From Allorhizobium sonneratiae (GTDB lineage: Bacteria; Pseudomonadota; Alphaproteobacteria; Rhizobiales; Rhizobiaceae), in NCBI RefSeq assembly GCF_023700755.1, contig NZ_JAMKOJ010000002.1, forward strand, positions 1 through 64,000: a stretch of DNA of 64,000 nucleotides. The letters run 5' to 3'. The notes beneath the pieces were generated by a model that was given only the letters and a program-made list of their open reading frames with translations, was not told the origin of the DNA and searched no databases. Both the position numbers and the translations under genes were made by a program. Positions 9,574 through 19,822 of this stretch are shown here, in pieces; the stretch's first letter is position 1; each line of letters starts with the position of its first letter.

Positions 9574-10209
9574 GCCGCTCTGCTCACGCTCTCCTCCTGA
9601 CCTCACATCTGATTCAAGAGTTTATGCTGCAGATGGAAAAACACTGGCTTTTTCGCCCATGCTGACAGGCTCCCGCAAAAAAGCCATTGTATTGCCATCA
9701 GAATTGCAGCCATCGTGCCGGCTGGCAGACGCCGAGAACGCATGAATGACAGGTTTCACACATTCTTGTTTTGGAAAAAGACTGGCTTGTGTTGGAAAAG
9801 GGCTGAATGAACGGCAGCATGAATTTTGGGGTTTGCGTTTGGACGAATGTGGACCATTTTATTGTAGTATTGACCGGGATGCCGCAATGGCTGCAGACCG
9901 GTGGACGGGTCTGACGCGTGCAGCGATCCAAACGGAGGCTTAAGCCGAGTTTGAATCAATCGCTGCATCAGAAAATGCAATCGCACGCAAGCATGAACGA
10001 CGTGAATGCGTCAGTGCACACGTGTCAGATGCCGATCGTGATGTCGGCAACCCCATGCCTGTCTGGCGCAATCGATCAAGATTGCGCCAGACAGGCATGA
10101 GGATCAAAGTGTTGCAGTATCCCTGAGGCGTTTGAGGCGCATCGGAGCGACTGTGTGAATGAGATAAAGGCCCGCTCAAAACCGGGCAAACGGGTTGAAA
10201 GGCATGTTC
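9574..10209. other. Long non-coding gap between ispB and the TPR gene
   Basis: About 640 bp without a convincing gene. Short open frames exist (for example 9746-9943) but show no recognizable protein features or ribosome site. The gap contains a perfect 19-bp inverted repeat at 10054-10099 (listed separately) and an imperfect direct repeat built on TTGGAAAAxGxCTG near 9770-9805. Confidence 0.6.
10054..10099. repeat. Perfect 19-bp inverted repeat with 8-nt loop
   Basis: The left arm CATGCCTGTCTGGCGCAAT (10054-10072) is the exact reverse complement of 10081-10099; the loop is CGATCAAG. No T-run follows on either strand. It lies about 110 bp before the TPR gene and 480 bp after ispB. It could be a factor-dependent terminator, an operator, or an RNA element in the leader of the TPR gene. 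Confidence 0.8.
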
Positions 10210-12237
10210 ATGCGGCAGTTTCTTGCCAAACGCATCCTGTCGGGTACGGCGCTCCTGGTGGTGGCCTCCCTTGGCGCCGGGCTGATTACCACACCCGCCT
10301 TTGCAACGCAGACGGTGACGAAACCGGTCGCTGACAGTTTCGATGTCGATGATGTTGATACCTTTTCAGGCGCTTATCTTGCCGCACGCGCCGCCAATAT
10401 CGACCGTGATTTCAACTCCGCCGTCAGCCTTTACGAAAAGGCCCTGCGGTTTCAGCCGCGTGATCTGGAACTGCGCGAAAGCCTGATGCTGGCGCTGTTC
10501 ATGGGCGGTAATTTTGACGAAGGTGTCAAATATGCCGAGGAATTGCGCCACGACAAGGCGATCGACCGCATCACCATCATTGCCCGCGGGCTGGATGCCA
10601 TCCGCCACCACCGCTATCGCAGCGCAGAGCGTATTCTGGCCTATAAGGGGCCGAACGATCTCGACCGGTTGACCTATGCGCTGATCAGCGCTTGGGCCAA
10701 GATGGGTGCGGGCCATGGCCGCGAGGCGCTTACCGATATTGACCGGCTGAAGGGGCCGGGCTGGTTTGCCATCTTCAAGAATTACAATGCGGGCGTCATG
10801 GCTGCCGTTCTTGGCGATAAAAGCCGTGCGCAGTCTTATCTCTCCAATGTCATCACCGACCGGGAAGGCAGTGCCACCGCGCCCGATACCTTCATCCGTG
10901 CCGTCATCGCGCTTGCCACTGTCAGCGCCGAGGCGGGCGACAAGCAGAAGGCACTCGACACGCTGGCTGCCGGCGATCAGGCGATCAACAATTACGCCCC
11001 GTTCAAGGCCATGCGCGAGCGCATCGAAAAGGGCGACCTGCCGAAACTTGTGGTGCAGAATGCCCAAGACGGCGCAGCCTCCGTGCTGTTTTCCATTGGC
11101 GGGGCGCTCAACCGTCCCGGCGCTCAGGACACGGTGGCGCTTTACCTTCAGCTATCGCGCGGATTGCAGCCAAATGCTGCCGATACCCTGATCATGCTCG
11201 GCAATATCGCCGAGGCCAACAAGCAGACCGAAGAGGCCATCGACTATTACAAGGCGGTTCCCAGCGATTCGCCGATGTTGCGCGCCTCGGAGCTGCAACT
11301 GGGTCTGGCCTTGGCAGAGGACGGCAAGACGGAAGAGGCCAAGGCGCATCTGAAGGCGCTCGTTGCCTCCGACCCGCAGGATATCCGCAGCTATCTCGCC
11401 TATGGCAGCGTGCTCTCCGACGCCAAGGAGTACAAGCTCATGGCGGAAAATTACGACAAGGCCGTCGAGGTCCTGGGCCCCGCGCCGGACAAGAGCCAGT
11501 GGCCGGTGTTTTTCCAGCGCGGCATCGCCTATGAACGATTGAAGGAATGGGACAAGGCCGAGCCGAATTTCCGCAAGGCGCTGGAAATGAACCCGAACCA
11601 GCCGCAGGTGCTGAATTATCTCGGCTATTCCTGGGTGGATATGAACCGTAATCTCAAGGAAGGCCTTGAGATGATCCAGAAGGCCGTCGAGCTGAAGCCG
11701 GATGATGGTTACATCGTCGATTCGCTCGGCTGGGCCTATTATCGCATGGGTGATTATGCCAAGGCCGTCGATGAGCTGGAGCGTGCCGTTCAGCTCAAGG
11801 CAGGCGACGCCACGATCAATGACCATCTGGGCGATGCTTACTGGCGGGTGGGCCGCAAACTGGAAGCTACCTATCAGTGGAACCAGGCGCTTGCCTTCAA
11901 GCCGGAGCCCGATCTTGAGGCCCAGCTGAAGGAAAAGCTGGAAAAGGGCCTGCCCGATCTGCCAGACGGCACAGGCACGGCGCAGGCAACACCGCCTGAG
12001 ACCGCCAAACCCGCATCGCAACCGGCGCCAGCCACCCCGGAGGCCGCAAAACCGGCTGCAGGTGACAAGAGCAAGCCCGATACCCCCCCGGCGGCCGATC
12101 CCGGAAAGCAGGACGGCGCGCCTGAACCAGCAAAGCCTGACGCGAAACCGGCCCCGGAAAAACCCGCAATGGCGCCTGCGCAAACACCGGCAAAACCGAA
12201 CGTGCCACCATCTGATCCCGGCAAGAGCAATCCCTGA
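10210..12237 (+). CDS. Exported tetratricopeptide-repeat protein
   Basis: From ATG 10210 (GAAAGG 7 nt upstream) the 675-residue protein has a signal peptide ending near TTPAFA. Many helical TPR units follow (for example around 390-570: FQRGIAYERLKEWDKAEPNFRKALEMNPNQPQVLNYLGYSW, split over several repeats). The C-terminal 100 residues are a Pro/Ala/Lys-rich low-complexity tail. It is probably a periplasmic scaffold or outer-membrane-associated assembly factor. ispE follows after 13 bp, suggesting co-transcription. In-frame TTG (10195) and ATG (10204) are alternative starts. The partner proteins are unknown. Confidence 0.88.
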   Translation: MRQFLAKRILSGTALLVVASLGAGLITTPAFATQTVTKPVADSFDVDDVDTFSGAYLAARAANIDRDFNSAVSLYEKALRFQPRDLELRESLMLALFMGGNFDEGVKYAEELRHDKAIDRITIIARGLDAIRHHRYRSAERILAYKGPNDLDRLTYALISAWAKMGAGHGREALTDIDRLKGPGWFAIFKNYNAGVMAAVLGDKSRAQSYLSNVITDREGSATAPDTFIRAVIALATVSAEAGDKQKALDTLAAGDQAINNYAPFKAMRERIEKGDLPKLVVQNAQDGAASVLFSIGGALNRPGAQDTVALYLQLSRGLQPNAADTLIMLGNIAEANKQTEEAIDYYKAVPSDSPMLRASELQLGLALAEDGKTEEAKAHLKALVASDPQDIRSYLAYGSVLSDAKEYKLMAENYDKAVEVLGPAPDKSQWPVFFQRGIAYERLKEWDKAEPNFRKALEMNPNQPQVLNYLGYSWVDMNRNLKEGLEMIQKAVELKPDDGYIVDSLGWAYYRMGDYAKAVDELERAVQLKAGDATINDHLGDAYWRVGRKLEATYQWNQALAFKPEPDLEAQLKEKLEKGLPDLPDGTGTAQATPPETAKPASQPAPATPEAAKPAAGDKSKPDTPPAADPGKQDGAPEPAKPDAKPAPEKPAMAPAQTPAKPNVPPSDPGKSNP

Positions 12238-12250
12238 TCGACAGATCGCC

Positions 12251-13138
12251 ATGGCAGGGGATATTCACCAGACGGCAGCGGCGAAAATCAACCTCGCCCT
12301 GCATGTGACCGGGCGTCGCGCGGATGGTTATCATCTGCTCGACACGCTGGTCACGTTTTTTGAGACGGGGGATGTGCTTTCCGGTTCGCTGAGCGAGTGC
12401 GACAGGCTGACACTGGAGGGGCGCTTTTCCTCGGTGCTGCGCCAGGAGGCCGAAACAGACAATCTCGTCTGCCGTGCGCGGGACAAGTTGCGCGCGCTTC
12501 GACTTGCCAACGGGCTTCTGGCCCCCCCTGTGCATCTTACGCTTGAGAAAAACCTGCCGGTTGCCTCCGGGATCGGCGGCGGTTCCGCCGATGCGGCGGC
12601 AACGCTCAGGGTGCTGGAGCAACTTTGGGGCGGCGGCCTCGACGATGAAGCCCTTGAGGCGCTGGGCATCAGCCTTGGCGCCGACGTTCCGATGTGCCTG
12701 AAGAGTCTGCCGCTGCGGGCTGAGGGCATTGGCGAGGCCCTAAGCCCTCTCCCCACCATGCCGGTCTTTGCCATGGTGCTGGTCAATCCGCTGGAGGCCG
12801 TCTCTACCCCGCTGGTGTTCCGCCATCTTCAACGGCGCGACAGCCCTGCCCTCGCCGCAGTCCCTCAAAGCAGCCATCCGGCAGACTGGCTTTGCTATCT
12901 GCGCAATCTCGCCAATGATCTCGAGGCCCCGGCGCGCCTTGTCTGCCCGGCCATTGCCGAGGTGCTAAAGGAGCTTCAGACCAGCGGGGCAGAGCTTGCC
13001 CGCATGTCCGGTTCGGGAGCAACCTGTTTCGGTCTTTATCCGTCTCTCGCTGAAGCCGAACGGGCTGCCCTCGCCATCCGCGTCCGGCAACCGGAGTGGT
13101 ATGTTGCCGCAGGATCGACCCGCTCCTTGCAAAGCTGA
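12251..13138 (+). CDS. ispE: 4-diphosphocytidyl-2-C-methyl-D-erythritol kinase
   Basis: A GHMP-family kinase that phosphorylates CDP-ME in the MEP isoprenoid pathway. The protein begins AAAKINLALHVTGRRADGYHLLDTL, carries the ATP loop PVASGIGGGSADAAATL (about 100-116) and ends with RMSGSGATCFGL (about 251-262). Its 295 residues match the family length. The start at ATG 12251 is 13 bp after the TPR gene; an upstream open extension to 12062 is the TPR tail in another frame. Confidence 0.96.
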   Translation: MAGDIHQTAAAKINLALHVTGRRADGYHLLDTLVTFFETGDVLSGSLSECDRLTLEGRFSSVLRQEAETDNLVCRARDKLRALRLANGLLAPPVHLTLEKNLPVASGIGGGSADAAATLRVLEQLWGGGLDDEALEALGISLGADVPMCLKSLPLRAEGIGEALSPLPTMPVFAMVLVNPLEAVSTPLVFRHLQRRDSPALAAVPQSSHPADWLCYLRNLANDLEAPARLVCPAIAEVLKELQTSGAELARMSGSGATCFGLYPSLAEAERAALAIRVRQPEWYVAAGSTRSLQS

Positions 13139-13192
13139 AGCCGTTCCGGCAAAACCATGCTTATTGATGCGGATTGACCCTGTTCGTTTCCC

Positions 13193-13299
13193 TACAGCGC
13201 CGTGCGCCAAATAGGGCGCACAAAACTCGCTGTAACACGTTTCATCTGCTGCATCATTTTCACCTGAAATCCTACCCGATTTCAGGAATGATTCAGTAG
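13193..13299 (+). repeat. Dispersed intergenic repeat, family B copy 1
   Basis: A ~107-bp element with two hairpins: TACAGCG...CGCTGTA enclosing GTGCGCC/GGCGCAC, then CCTGAAATC/GATTTCAGG. It is nearly identical in plan to the copy at 63856-63964, with the second stem changed on both sides there (CTTAAATC/GATTTAAG). It ends CAGTAG in both copies. Confidence 0.8.
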
Positions 13300-13354
13300 G
13301 CCGAACGGAATTGACGACAGGGCGGTGTCGTGCCCCAGAGGAAGGACGTTTCAG

Positions 13355-13903
13355 ATGAGCCAAACCGAAGCCAGCCGGGCCTTTATTCCCCTCGGCATTG
13401 CCGTCCTGACGGTGTCCGACAGCCGCAGCCTGGAGGAGGACCGGTCGGGTGCTGTTCTGGCTGACCGGATTTTGGCTGCTGGTCATCGTCTGGCTGACAG
13501 GGCCTTAGTCACTGACGATGCCGACCGGATCGCTGCTCAGGTCAGCGCCTGGGCACAGGCCAGCGATGTGGATGTGGTGATCACCACCGGTGGCACCGGC
13601 TTTACCGGTCGCGATGTCACACCCGATGCGCTGGAACCGCTGTTCGACAAACGCATGGACGGGTTTTCCGCCGTATTTCACCGGATTTCCTATGACAAGA
13701 TCGGCACGTCGACGATCCAGTCGCGTGCCACAGCCGGTTTGATCGGGACCACCTTCGTCTTCGTGCTGCCCGGCTCACCCGGCGCCTGCAAGGATGGCTG
13801 GGATGGGATTCTTGCCCAGCAACTCGATTACCGGCACAGGCCATGCAATTTCGTTGAAATCATGCCACGTCTCGACGAACATCTGAAACGGGCGAAGGCC
13901 TGA
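13355..13903 (+). CDS. moaB: Molybdenum cofactor biosynthesis protein B
   Basis: A 182-residue MoaB/MogA-fold protein involved in adenylylation of molybdopterin during Moco synthesis. The motif TTGGTGFTGRDVTPDAL (about 78-94) and the loop LPGSPGACKDGWDGIL are diagnostic. The start ATG 13355 is preceded by GAGGAAGG with about 8-nt spacing. Its stop codon abuts, with no gap, the stop of the convergent glycosyltransferase-like gene. Confidence 0.95.
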   Translation: MSQTEASRAFIPLGIAVLTVSDSRSLEEDRSGAVLADRILAAGHRLADRALVTDDADRIAAQVSAWAQASDVDVVITTGGTGFTGRDVTPDALEPLFDKRMDGFSAVFHRISYDKIGTSTIQSRATAGLIGTTFVFVLPGSPGACKDGWDGILAQQLDYRHRPCNFVEIMPRLDEHLKRAKA

Positions 13904-14440
13904 TCAAAGCCCTGTCTGTGTCAGACGTGTGGAGCGGGCAGCCCAGGCTGGCACGATCTCGCTCATCAACCGCTCGCCTTTCAGCCCCCGGGTCAGATCG
14001 GCCAGCGCCATATCGGCCTTGGCGATCTGCAAGGCCTGCTGTTTTTGCATGAGAAAACCGTGCTCCAGCGGCGGCCCACGCCGCATCAACCGGGAAAGAA
14101 TCGGGCGTCGATAAAAGCGTGAGGGGGCAAAACGGGCCGGTCGCGTATTCATTGCCACATAATCGGCAATTTCCTCGATCCAGCCGGAAACAGGGCGAGC
14201 ACCCGGCTCGACCAGAAGCAGCCATTCGCCTCGCACCGAAGCGATAATTTCATTCAGTTGCCCATTCAGGTGAAACCGGCATCCGGCAGCATCGGCAAGA
14301 GACGATGTTCCATCGCGGGAGCCTTTATCCAGCACCACCACGTCTGAAATAATACCTTTCACGGCACCAGCAACAAGAACCGCCAGGGTTTGCGCCAGTT
14401 CGCCTTCCTGATCGCAGCATTCAACAAGAACAGTCAACAT
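13904..14440 (-). CDS. Glycosyltransferase family 2-like protein (short)
   Basis: 178 residues from ATG 14440 (a TTG-initiated version begins at 14458). The N-terminus MLTVLVECCDQEGELAQTLAVLVAG and the segment VVVLDKGSRDGT (about 37-48) resemble the nucleotide-sugar-binding start of GT2 enzymes, with EWLLLVEPGARPVSGWIEEI taking the place of the usual DxD region. It is much shorter than typical GT2 enzymes and the DxD motif is not clear, so catalytic activity is uncertain. The stop abuts that of moaB. Confidence 0.7.
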   Translation of the reverse strand: MLTVLVECCDQEGELAQTLAVLVAGAVKGIISDVVVLDKGSRDGTSSLADAAGCRFHLNGQLNEIIASVRGEWLLLVEPGARPVSGWIEEIADYVAMNTRPARFAPSRFYRRPILSRLMRRGPPLEHGFLMQKQQALQIAKADMALADLTRGLKGERLMSEIVPAWAARSTRLTQTGL

Positions 14441-14473
14441 GATCGACTTATATCGCAATGCAAAAAGCTTGAC

Positions 14474-14580
14474 TACAGCATCGTGCGTTTTATCAAATGC
14501 ACATAAAATGCCGTAACACTTTAAATCTGATGCATAATTTTTCTGTCAAATCGATTCCCATTTAACGGACTATGCAGCAG
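14474..14580 (+). repeat. Dispersed intergenic repeat, family B copy (diverged)
   Basis: This follows the same plan as 13193-13299: it opens with TACAGC, continues with CGTAACAC and a TCTGATGCAT stretch, then AAATCGATTCCCATTT and ends CTATGCAGCAGA. It also holds ATCGTGCGTTTTATCA, whose reverse complement recurs at about 21880 and 41308. Confidence 0.6.
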
Positions 14581-14613
14581 ATGACACAAAACGCTCTGAA
14601 TCGAATAAAGTTC

Positions 14614-14642
14614 AAAACAAAAAAGCCGGGCAAACCCGGCTT
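14614..14642 (-). terminator. Rho-independent terminator of the atp F0 operon
   Basis: The stem AAGCCGGG/CCCGGCTT with a CAAA loop (14623-14642) is followed, on the minus strand, by a T-rich run (14614-14622). It lies 26 bp after the atpF stop codon in the direction of transcription. Confidence 0.85.
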
Positions 14643-14667
14643 CGTCAGTTCGTTATGCTGTATCAGT

Positions 14668-15153
14668 TCAGTTCAGCCGTGTTTTGACTTCGCCAATCGA
14701 ATTCTGGAAAAGCCTGGCCTGAACGTCCGCATCGACTGATTTGGTCAATACCTGTTCTGCTGCCGCAACGGCCAGATCCACGGCTGCGGCACGAACGGCA
14801 TTGATCGCGTCGGCTTCGGCCTGCTTGATCTTCTCTTCGGTAAGAGCATTGCGCCGGGCAACATAGTCCTCGGTTTTCTGACGCGCTTCTGCTGTCAGGG
14901 CAGCGGCTTCCTTTTCAGCGGCCGCCACAATGGCCTTCGCTTCTTCTTCCGCTTCCTTGCGCTTGGCCTGATAATCCGCCAGCAACTGCTGCGCTTCTTC
15001 ACGCAGACGCTTTGCTTCGGACAGCTCGTCGCGAATATTGTTGGCGCGCTCGTCGAGCGACTTCGCCATCATTCCCGGCACCTTGAGATAAACAAGCAGA
15101 CCGATGAAAATGATCAGGCCAACGAAGGCGTAAAAGGTATTATCGAATTCCAT
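14668..15153 (-). CDS. atpF: ATP synthase F0 subunit b
   Basis: A 161-residue protein with one N-terminal membrane helix (FVGLIIFIGLLVYL, about 10-23) followed by a long charged coiled coil, the peripheral stalk of F0F1 ATP synthase. The gene lies 3 bp after the b' gene, closing the operon atpI-atpB-atpE-atpF'-atpF. The F1 genes are not in the window, which fits the separate F0 operon of alphaproteobacteria. Confidence 0.96.
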   Translation of the reverse strand: MEFDNTFYAFVGLIIFIGLLVYLKVPGMMAKSLDERANNIRDELSEAKRLREEAQQLLADYQAKRKEAEEEAKAIVAAAEKEAAALTAEARQKTEDYVARRNALTEEKIKQAEADAINAVRAAAVDLAVAAAEQVLTKSVDADVQARLFQNSIGEVKTRLN

Positions 15154-15156
15154 GGC

Positions 15157-15741
15157 TCAGCCTTTCTTGCCAGCGGCAACGGCAGCCTGCGCATCGGCAG
15201 CGCTCAGGCTTGCACCCGTCAGGCGTTCGACAATCGCTGCAACGGTTTCCGTGGCCACCGCATCGACCTCGGCAAAGGCCTTGGCCTTGATGGCGGCGAT
15301 ATTGGCCTGGGCTTCGCTGACTTTCGCCGTCAACTGTTCTTCGGCGGCAAGACGATCTGCCTCAGCCTTGGCCTTGGCTTCCTCGCGCGCAGAGGCGGCA
15401 ATCGACTGGCCTTTTGCCCGTGCAGCAGCAAGCTCCGCCTCATAGGTGGCGATCGCAACGTCCGCATCGACCTTCAGCCGCTCGGCTTCCTTGATGTCCT
15501 CGGCAATACGCTGATGACGATGCTCCAGGATGCCACCGACGCGCGGCATGACCATGCGCTGCATCAAGACGTAGAAAATGCCAAATGTGATGACGAGCCA
15601 CAAAAGCTGCGAGGGAAAGGTGGACGGATCGAAGGGCGGGAAAGCACCCTTGCCATGCTCCGCTCCATGCGCAACGCCAGTTTCCGTGTGCGTTTCAGCC
15701 GTAGCCGTCGTCGTCTCGGCATAGGCAGGGGTAAACAACAT
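15157..15741 (-). CDS. ATP synthase F0 subunit b'
   Basis: A 194-residue paralogue of subunit b. An N-terminal Thr/His/Glu-rich segment is followed by a membrane helix ([16 protein letters not shown], about 45-60) and an Ala/Glu/Lys-rich coiled coil. b and b' form a heterodimeric peripheral stalk, a trait of alphaproteobacteria, cyanobacteria and chloroplasts. It is followed by atpF with a 3-bp gap and preceded by atpE after a 125-bp gap. It is often named atpF2 or atpG. Confidence 0.95.
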   Translation of the reverse strand: MLFTPAYAETTTATAETHTETGVAHGAEHGKGAFPPFDPSTFPSQLLWLVITFGIFYVLMQRMVMPRVGGILEHRHQRIAEDIKEAERLKVDADVAIATYEAELAAARAKGQSIAASAREEAKAKAEADRLAAEEQLTAKVSEAQANIAAIKAKAFAEVDAVATETVAAIVERLTGASLSAADAQAAVAAGKKG

Positions 15742-15866
15742 ACTCGCCTCCAGGTATCCTGCAAAAGCAAGAGACCACGGTTGCCTTTATTTTCCCATCC
15801 TCAACGCGCTGAAACAGTGCGTGCGGCAGGCTTCAAGGCAATCCGTGATCCCGAGCACAAACGCTC

Positions 15867-16094
15867 TTAGACAGCGAAGAGCAGCAGGAGAGCAACGAGC
15901 AGCGAGAAGATGCCCAGAGCTTCCGTAACAGCGAAACCAAACACCAGACGGCCAAACTGGCTGTCAGCGGCGGAAGGGTTGCGCAGAGCGCCGGAGAGGT
16001 AGTTGCCGAAAATATTGCCAAGGCCGAGAGCCGTGCCGGCCATGCCAAAGCAAGCCAGACCTGCACCGATATACTTTGCTGCTTCCGCGTCCAT
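15867..16094 (-). CDS. atpE: ATP synthase F0 subunit c
   Basis: A 75-residue two-helix hairpin forming the rotor ring. The first helix is Gly/Ala-rich ([23 protein letters not shown]), the polar loop is RNPSA and the second helix carries the ion-binding carboxylate Glu58 ([10 protein letters not shown]). The length and pattern are standard for a proton-type c subunit. The leader between atpB and atpE is unusually long (about 250 bp) for this operon. Confidence 0.97.
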   Translation of the reverse strand: MDAEAAKYIGAGLACFGMAGTALGLGNIFGNYLSGALRNPSAADSQFGRLVFGFAVTEALGIFSLLVALLLLFAV

Positions 16095-16343
16095 GAGTGT
16101 ACTCCTTTGAAATGGTTAGGCGGCGATTGATTGACGCTTCAGACGCCAATGTCGTTATTCCATGAGCGACAGCAAACGCACTGCCCGTCTGCCGCTCCCA
16201 TAGCACCCTGTGACAATCCTGTGTCGCCCGATGCTATAAAGTCTATTCCATGTGCCTGCCAGCAAAACTTTCACACGCTCTGCCAATCAGACACGACCCG
16301 TTTCCCACACTTCGTGACACGGGCCATCGTCACACCAGATCGA

Positions 16344-17096
16344 TCAGTGACCGTCCGGATGCAGGGCGTCGTTCAGATACATGCAGGTCAGAACGGCGAA
16401 GACATAGGCCTGCAGGAAGGCAACGAGAAGTTCCAGACCGGTCAGCGCCACCGTCATGGCCAGCGGCAGAATGGACCCGGCAACACCCAGAGCGCCCAGA
16501 CTGCTCATCGACACGACGAAACCAGCAAAAACCTTCAGCGTGATGTGTCCGGCCAGCATGTTGGCAAAGAGACGGATCGACAACGAAATCGGCCGGGACA
16601 GGAAGGAAATGATCTCGATCGGCACGACCATGATCAGCAGCGCAGCGGGCACGCCCGGCGGCACGAAGAGCTTGAGAAAGCCCAGACCATGCTTGAAGAA
16701 ACCGAAGAGAATAACGGTACCGATAACGAATATGGCCAGCGCGAAAGTAACGATGATCTGGCTCGTCACCGTGAAGAAATAGGGCACGATACCCATCAGA
16801 TTGGCCGTCAGCACGAACATGAAGATGGAAAACACCATCGGGAAAAATTTCATTCCCTGGCTTCCCGCCCCTTCCCTGAGCATGGAGGCAACGAATTCAT
16901 AGGCCATCTCGGCCACGGACTGGGCGCGGCCCGGAATCAGACCACGATTGCTGCAGGCGAAATACAGAAACCCGGCAGCCACCACCACAACCGCCACCAT
17001 GAACAGCGACGCATTGGTGAACGAGAAATTGATACCACCAATTTCGATCGGTACGATCGTGTGAATCCTGAACTGATGGATAGGATCGTTTGCCAC
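16344..17096 (-). CDS. atpB: ATP synthase F0 subunit a
   Basis: From GTG 17096 ([21 protein letters not shown]) this gives a 250-residue subunit a, the usual rhizobial length; the open frame extends upstream to 17165 without family resemblance. The membrane segment [17 protein letters not shown] contains the essential Arg that faces the c ring. The protein forms the proton half-channels. GAGAG upstream of the GTG is a plausible ribosome site. Confidence 0.95.
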   Translation of the reverse strand: MANDPIHQFRIHTIVPIEIGGINFSFTNASLFMVAVVVVAAGFLYFACSNRGLIPGRAQSVAEMAYEFVASMLREGAGSQGMKFFPMVFSIFMFVLTANLMGIVPYFFTVTSQIIVTFALAIFVIGTVILFGFFKHGLGFLKLFVPPGVPAALLIMVVPIEIISFLSRPISLSIRLFANMLAGHITLKVFAGFVVSMSSLGALGVAGSILPLAMTVALTGLELLVAFLQAYVFAVLTCMYLNDALHPDGH

Positions 17097-17177
17097 CTTA
17101 TGATCTCTCTCGCTAAAGCCACCCGAAAGCGGCACTCCCTTACCATCCCGACATTGCCACAGCAATGCGCCAATGGA

Positions 17178-17522
17178 TCATTTATTATCCTCGTCCCGCC
17201 GATTTGACGATGCGACAGGAGCCACAGCGCCGACAGACCGCAACACATTCAACACGCCGGCACAAAAGCCGAGCAACAAAAGCACCACAAGACCCCATGG
17301 CGAAGTTCCGGCAAAGCGATCGAGCATATAACCCAGAACACCGCCGACAAACACAGCCGAAAAGAACTCGCTCGCCAGCTTCATCGCCTCGGCATAGCCT
17401 TTACGGCTGACCTCGCCCTGTTTTTCCTTCGCCATATCCCGGCTTTTCTGCGCCTGCCTTTCGGCCAGTTTTGCGCCAAGCTCGGATCTGCGTCGTTCAA
17501 GGTCTTTTTCGTCTTCGTCCAT
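17178..17522 (-). CDS. atpI: ATP synthase accessory protein AtpI
   Basis: A 114-residue protein with a charged N-terminal half (EDEKDLERRRSELGAKLAE) and two membrane helices (about 52-70 and 75-93), the AtpI/AtpZ layout. It is the first gene of the F0 operon. AtpI helps c-ring assembly and possibly Mg2+ supply in other bacteria. The upstream gap 17523-17917 must hold the operon promoter. Confidence 0.9.
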   Translation of the reverse strand: MDEDEKDLERRRSELGAKLAERQAQKSRDMAKEKQGEVSRKGYAEAMKLASEFFSAVFVGGVLGYMLDRFAGTSPWGLVVLLLLGFCAGVLNVLRSVGAVAPVASSNRRDEDNK

Positions 17523-17917
17523 CTTGTCCTCTCCGTCTGCCAGCCACCGCCTTGAGGCGTTTCAACATACAGCAAACGGCTCGGATTTTTCTCTGTTCCA
17601 CCCGCCGAGATCATGACATTCAATTTCCGCTTAAGGCGAATGACATGATCAAGACCTGCCGATGCACCACGTAAATGCCCTGATCCTGCCACGATTGCGG
17701 CCAGAATGAGCCTTTCCAGGCGCCTTCAAGTCGCGCGCACCATAATTTTGCGCGCCTGCATAGTCAAGGCATTGAAACCGGTTGTTTCACGACAAATTAA
17801 CTGAATAAAAACAGATCGATAAAATAAATTTTGCATTTTTTTGCCGCCAGCGCGTCAAATTGGCCGCAGGCTGCAGACCAGATTAACGCCTGGTCGCCTG
17901 CGTCAATGCCGTTGATC
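17523..17917. other. Gap between kup and atpI (atp promoter region)
   Basis: 395 bp with no gene. It separates the kup stop from atpI, both on the minus strand. The AT-rich part at about 17790-17850 (A/T tracts on both sides of 17830) is the most promoter-like segment for the atp operon. No clear terminator with a T-run is visible after kup; a short GACCAG/CTGGTC stem lies near 17877-17897. Confidence 0.5.
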
Positions 17918-19822
17918 TCAGATGATCACATGTGATCCCAGTTCCACCACACGGTTGGCGGGCAGATGAAAATAATCCGATGGATCGGCGGCGGAATTGG
18001 CAAGCGCGATAAACAACCTGTCCTGCCAGTTCGGCATGCCCGACTTGGCATCCGGCACCAGTTTGCGCCGCCCCAGATAAAAGGAGGTGGACATGATATC
18101 GAATTTCAGCCCGCCTTTTCTCAGCTTCGCCAGGGCCTGCGACACATTCTGCTGCTCCATATAACCGAAGCGGATTTCCACCCGGCTGAAGCGCTCCGAC
18201 AGGCTTTCGGCGACAAAACGCTCGGCATCGCTCGCCCGTGGACGGTTGACCGTCTTGATCGTCAGAATGATGTTTTTCTCATGCAGCACGTGGTTGTGCT
18301 TGAGATTGTGCAACAGGGCCGCAGGCGCGGTTTCCGGGTCGCTTGTTAGGAAGATTGCCGTTCCGGCCACGCGCACCGGCGCATGTTCGCTCTTGCGTTC
18401 AACGGACGGAATGAAAGACGACAACGGAATATCGGCATGACGGGTCTTGGCAAAGAGAATTCCGGTTCCGCGCCGCCAGGTGAGCATGACGATGGTAAAG
18501 CCTGCGGCAAAGAGCACCGGAATATAACCGCCATCATGAATTTTCAACAGATTGGCGCTGAGGAACACCAGTTCCAGCAGCAGCAGCGGCACAAGCAAGA
18601 GAAGCGCCACGGCAACTGACCACTTCCATTTGATTCGCACGAATTCAAACGCCATGATCGTCGTTACCACCATGGCGCCGGTGACGGAAATGCCATAGGC
18701 AGTGGCCAGCCCATCCGAGCTTTCAAACAACAGCACCAGACCGAGAACGCCAAGCAGCAGCAGCGTGTTGACCGCCGGAAGATAAATCTGCCCGGTATTG
18801 GTTTCGGAGGTGAACAGGATTTCCATGCGCGGCAGGAAGCCGAGATGGATCGCCTGGCGTACCATGGAAAAGGCCCCGGTGATCACGGCCTGGCTGGCAA
18901 TCACGGTTGCTGCCGTCGCCAGAATAACGATGGGCAGCAGACCCCATTTGGGGAACATCAGGAAAAACGGGTCCGATGCCATGGCCGGATCCTTCAGCAC
19001 CAGCGCGCCCTGCCCCAGATAATTCAGCACCAGCGCCGGATAGACCATGCCGAACCAGGCCGTCTGGATCGGTTTGCGGCCAAAATGACCAAGATCGGCA
19101 TAGAGCGCTTCCGCTCCGGTCACCGTCAGAAACACCGCGCCCAGCACAACGAACCCGACAAAACGCTCGTAAATCAGGAAGCTGACGGCATTGATCGGGT
19201 TGAAGGCGAGAAAAATCGCCGGATCGTCAAAAATATGGTGAATGCCACCAAAGGCGATGGCGATGAACCACAAAGCGGTAATAGGGCCGAAGAAATTGGC
19301 CACCGCCCCCGTTCCCCGCGACTGGACAACGAAGAGCACGATCAGGATCACCACCGAGATCGGCACGATGAAGCTGCTCGATTGCGGCAGCACGAGTTTC
19401 AGACCTTCAACAGCAGACAGAACCGACAGCGCCGGTGTGATCATCGCATCGCCGAGAAACAGCGCCGACCCGACAAGGCCGAGAACCATCAGCACCACGG
19501 TGTGACGACCTGCCGATTTGCTGAGCAGCGCCAGAAGTGACAGCGTACCGCCTTCGCCGTCATTGTCGGCGCGCAACAGGAACAGCACATATTTCAGCGT
19601 GACGATAATGGTCAGCGTCCAGATGATCAGCGAGGTCAACCCGATCACTTCAAAGCGGGTGATGCCATCGGCAGAAACAGGCTTCAAGGCTTCACGGAAA
19701 GCATAGAGCGGGCTTGTGCCGATATCGCCATAAACGACGCCCACTGAACCCAACGCCAGATAGAGCACGTTTTTGAGACTGGCGTTATCATGCGCCGATG
19801 GAGAATGGTTTTCCTGAGACAT
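17918..19822 (-). CDS. kup: Low-affinity K+ uptake protein Kup
   Basis: The start at ATG 19822 ([42 protein letters not shown], split here by domain) gives 634 residues, the normal Kup length; the open frame extends upstream to 20014 without resemblance. The conserved [14 protein letters not shown] at the first helix and about 12 membrane segments are visible, followed by a hydrophilic C-terminal cytoplasmic domain (after about 470). The protein imports K+ with H+ across the inner membrane. Confidence 0.95.
   Translation of the reverse strand: MSQENHSPSAHDNASLKNVLYLALGSVGVVYGDIGTSPLYAFREALKPVSADGITRFEVIGLTSLIIWTLTIIVTLKYVLFLLRADNDGEGGTLSLLALLSKSAGRHTVVLMVLGLVGSALFLGDAMITPALSVLSAVEGLKLVLPQSSSFIVPISVVILIVLFVVQSRGTGAVANFFGPITALWFIAIAFGGIHHIFDDPAIFLAFNPINAVSFLIYERFVGFVVLGAVFLTVTGAEALYADLGHFGRKPIQTAWFGMVYPALVLNYLGQGALVLKDPAMASDPFFLMFPKWGLLPIVILATAATVIASQAVITGAFSMVRQAIHLGFLPRMEILFTSETNTGQIYLPAVNTLLLLGVLGLVLLFESSDGLATAYGISVTGAMVVTTIMAFEFVRIKWKWSVAVALLLLVPLLLLELVFLSANLLKIHDGGYIPVLFAAGFTIVMLTWRRGTGILFAKTRHADIPLSSFIPSVERKSEHAPVRVAGTAIFLTSDPETAPAALLHNLKHNHVLHEKNIILTIKTVNRPRASDAERFVAESLSERFSRVEIRFGYMEQQNVSQALAKLRKGGLKFDIMSTSFYLGRRKLVPDAKSGMPNWQDRLFIALANSAADPSDYFHLPANRVVELGSHVII

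Noticed and set aside
9746..9943. 65-codon frame in the ispB-TPR gap
   Set aside because: No ribosome site, no family resemblance and unusual composition compared with neighbours.
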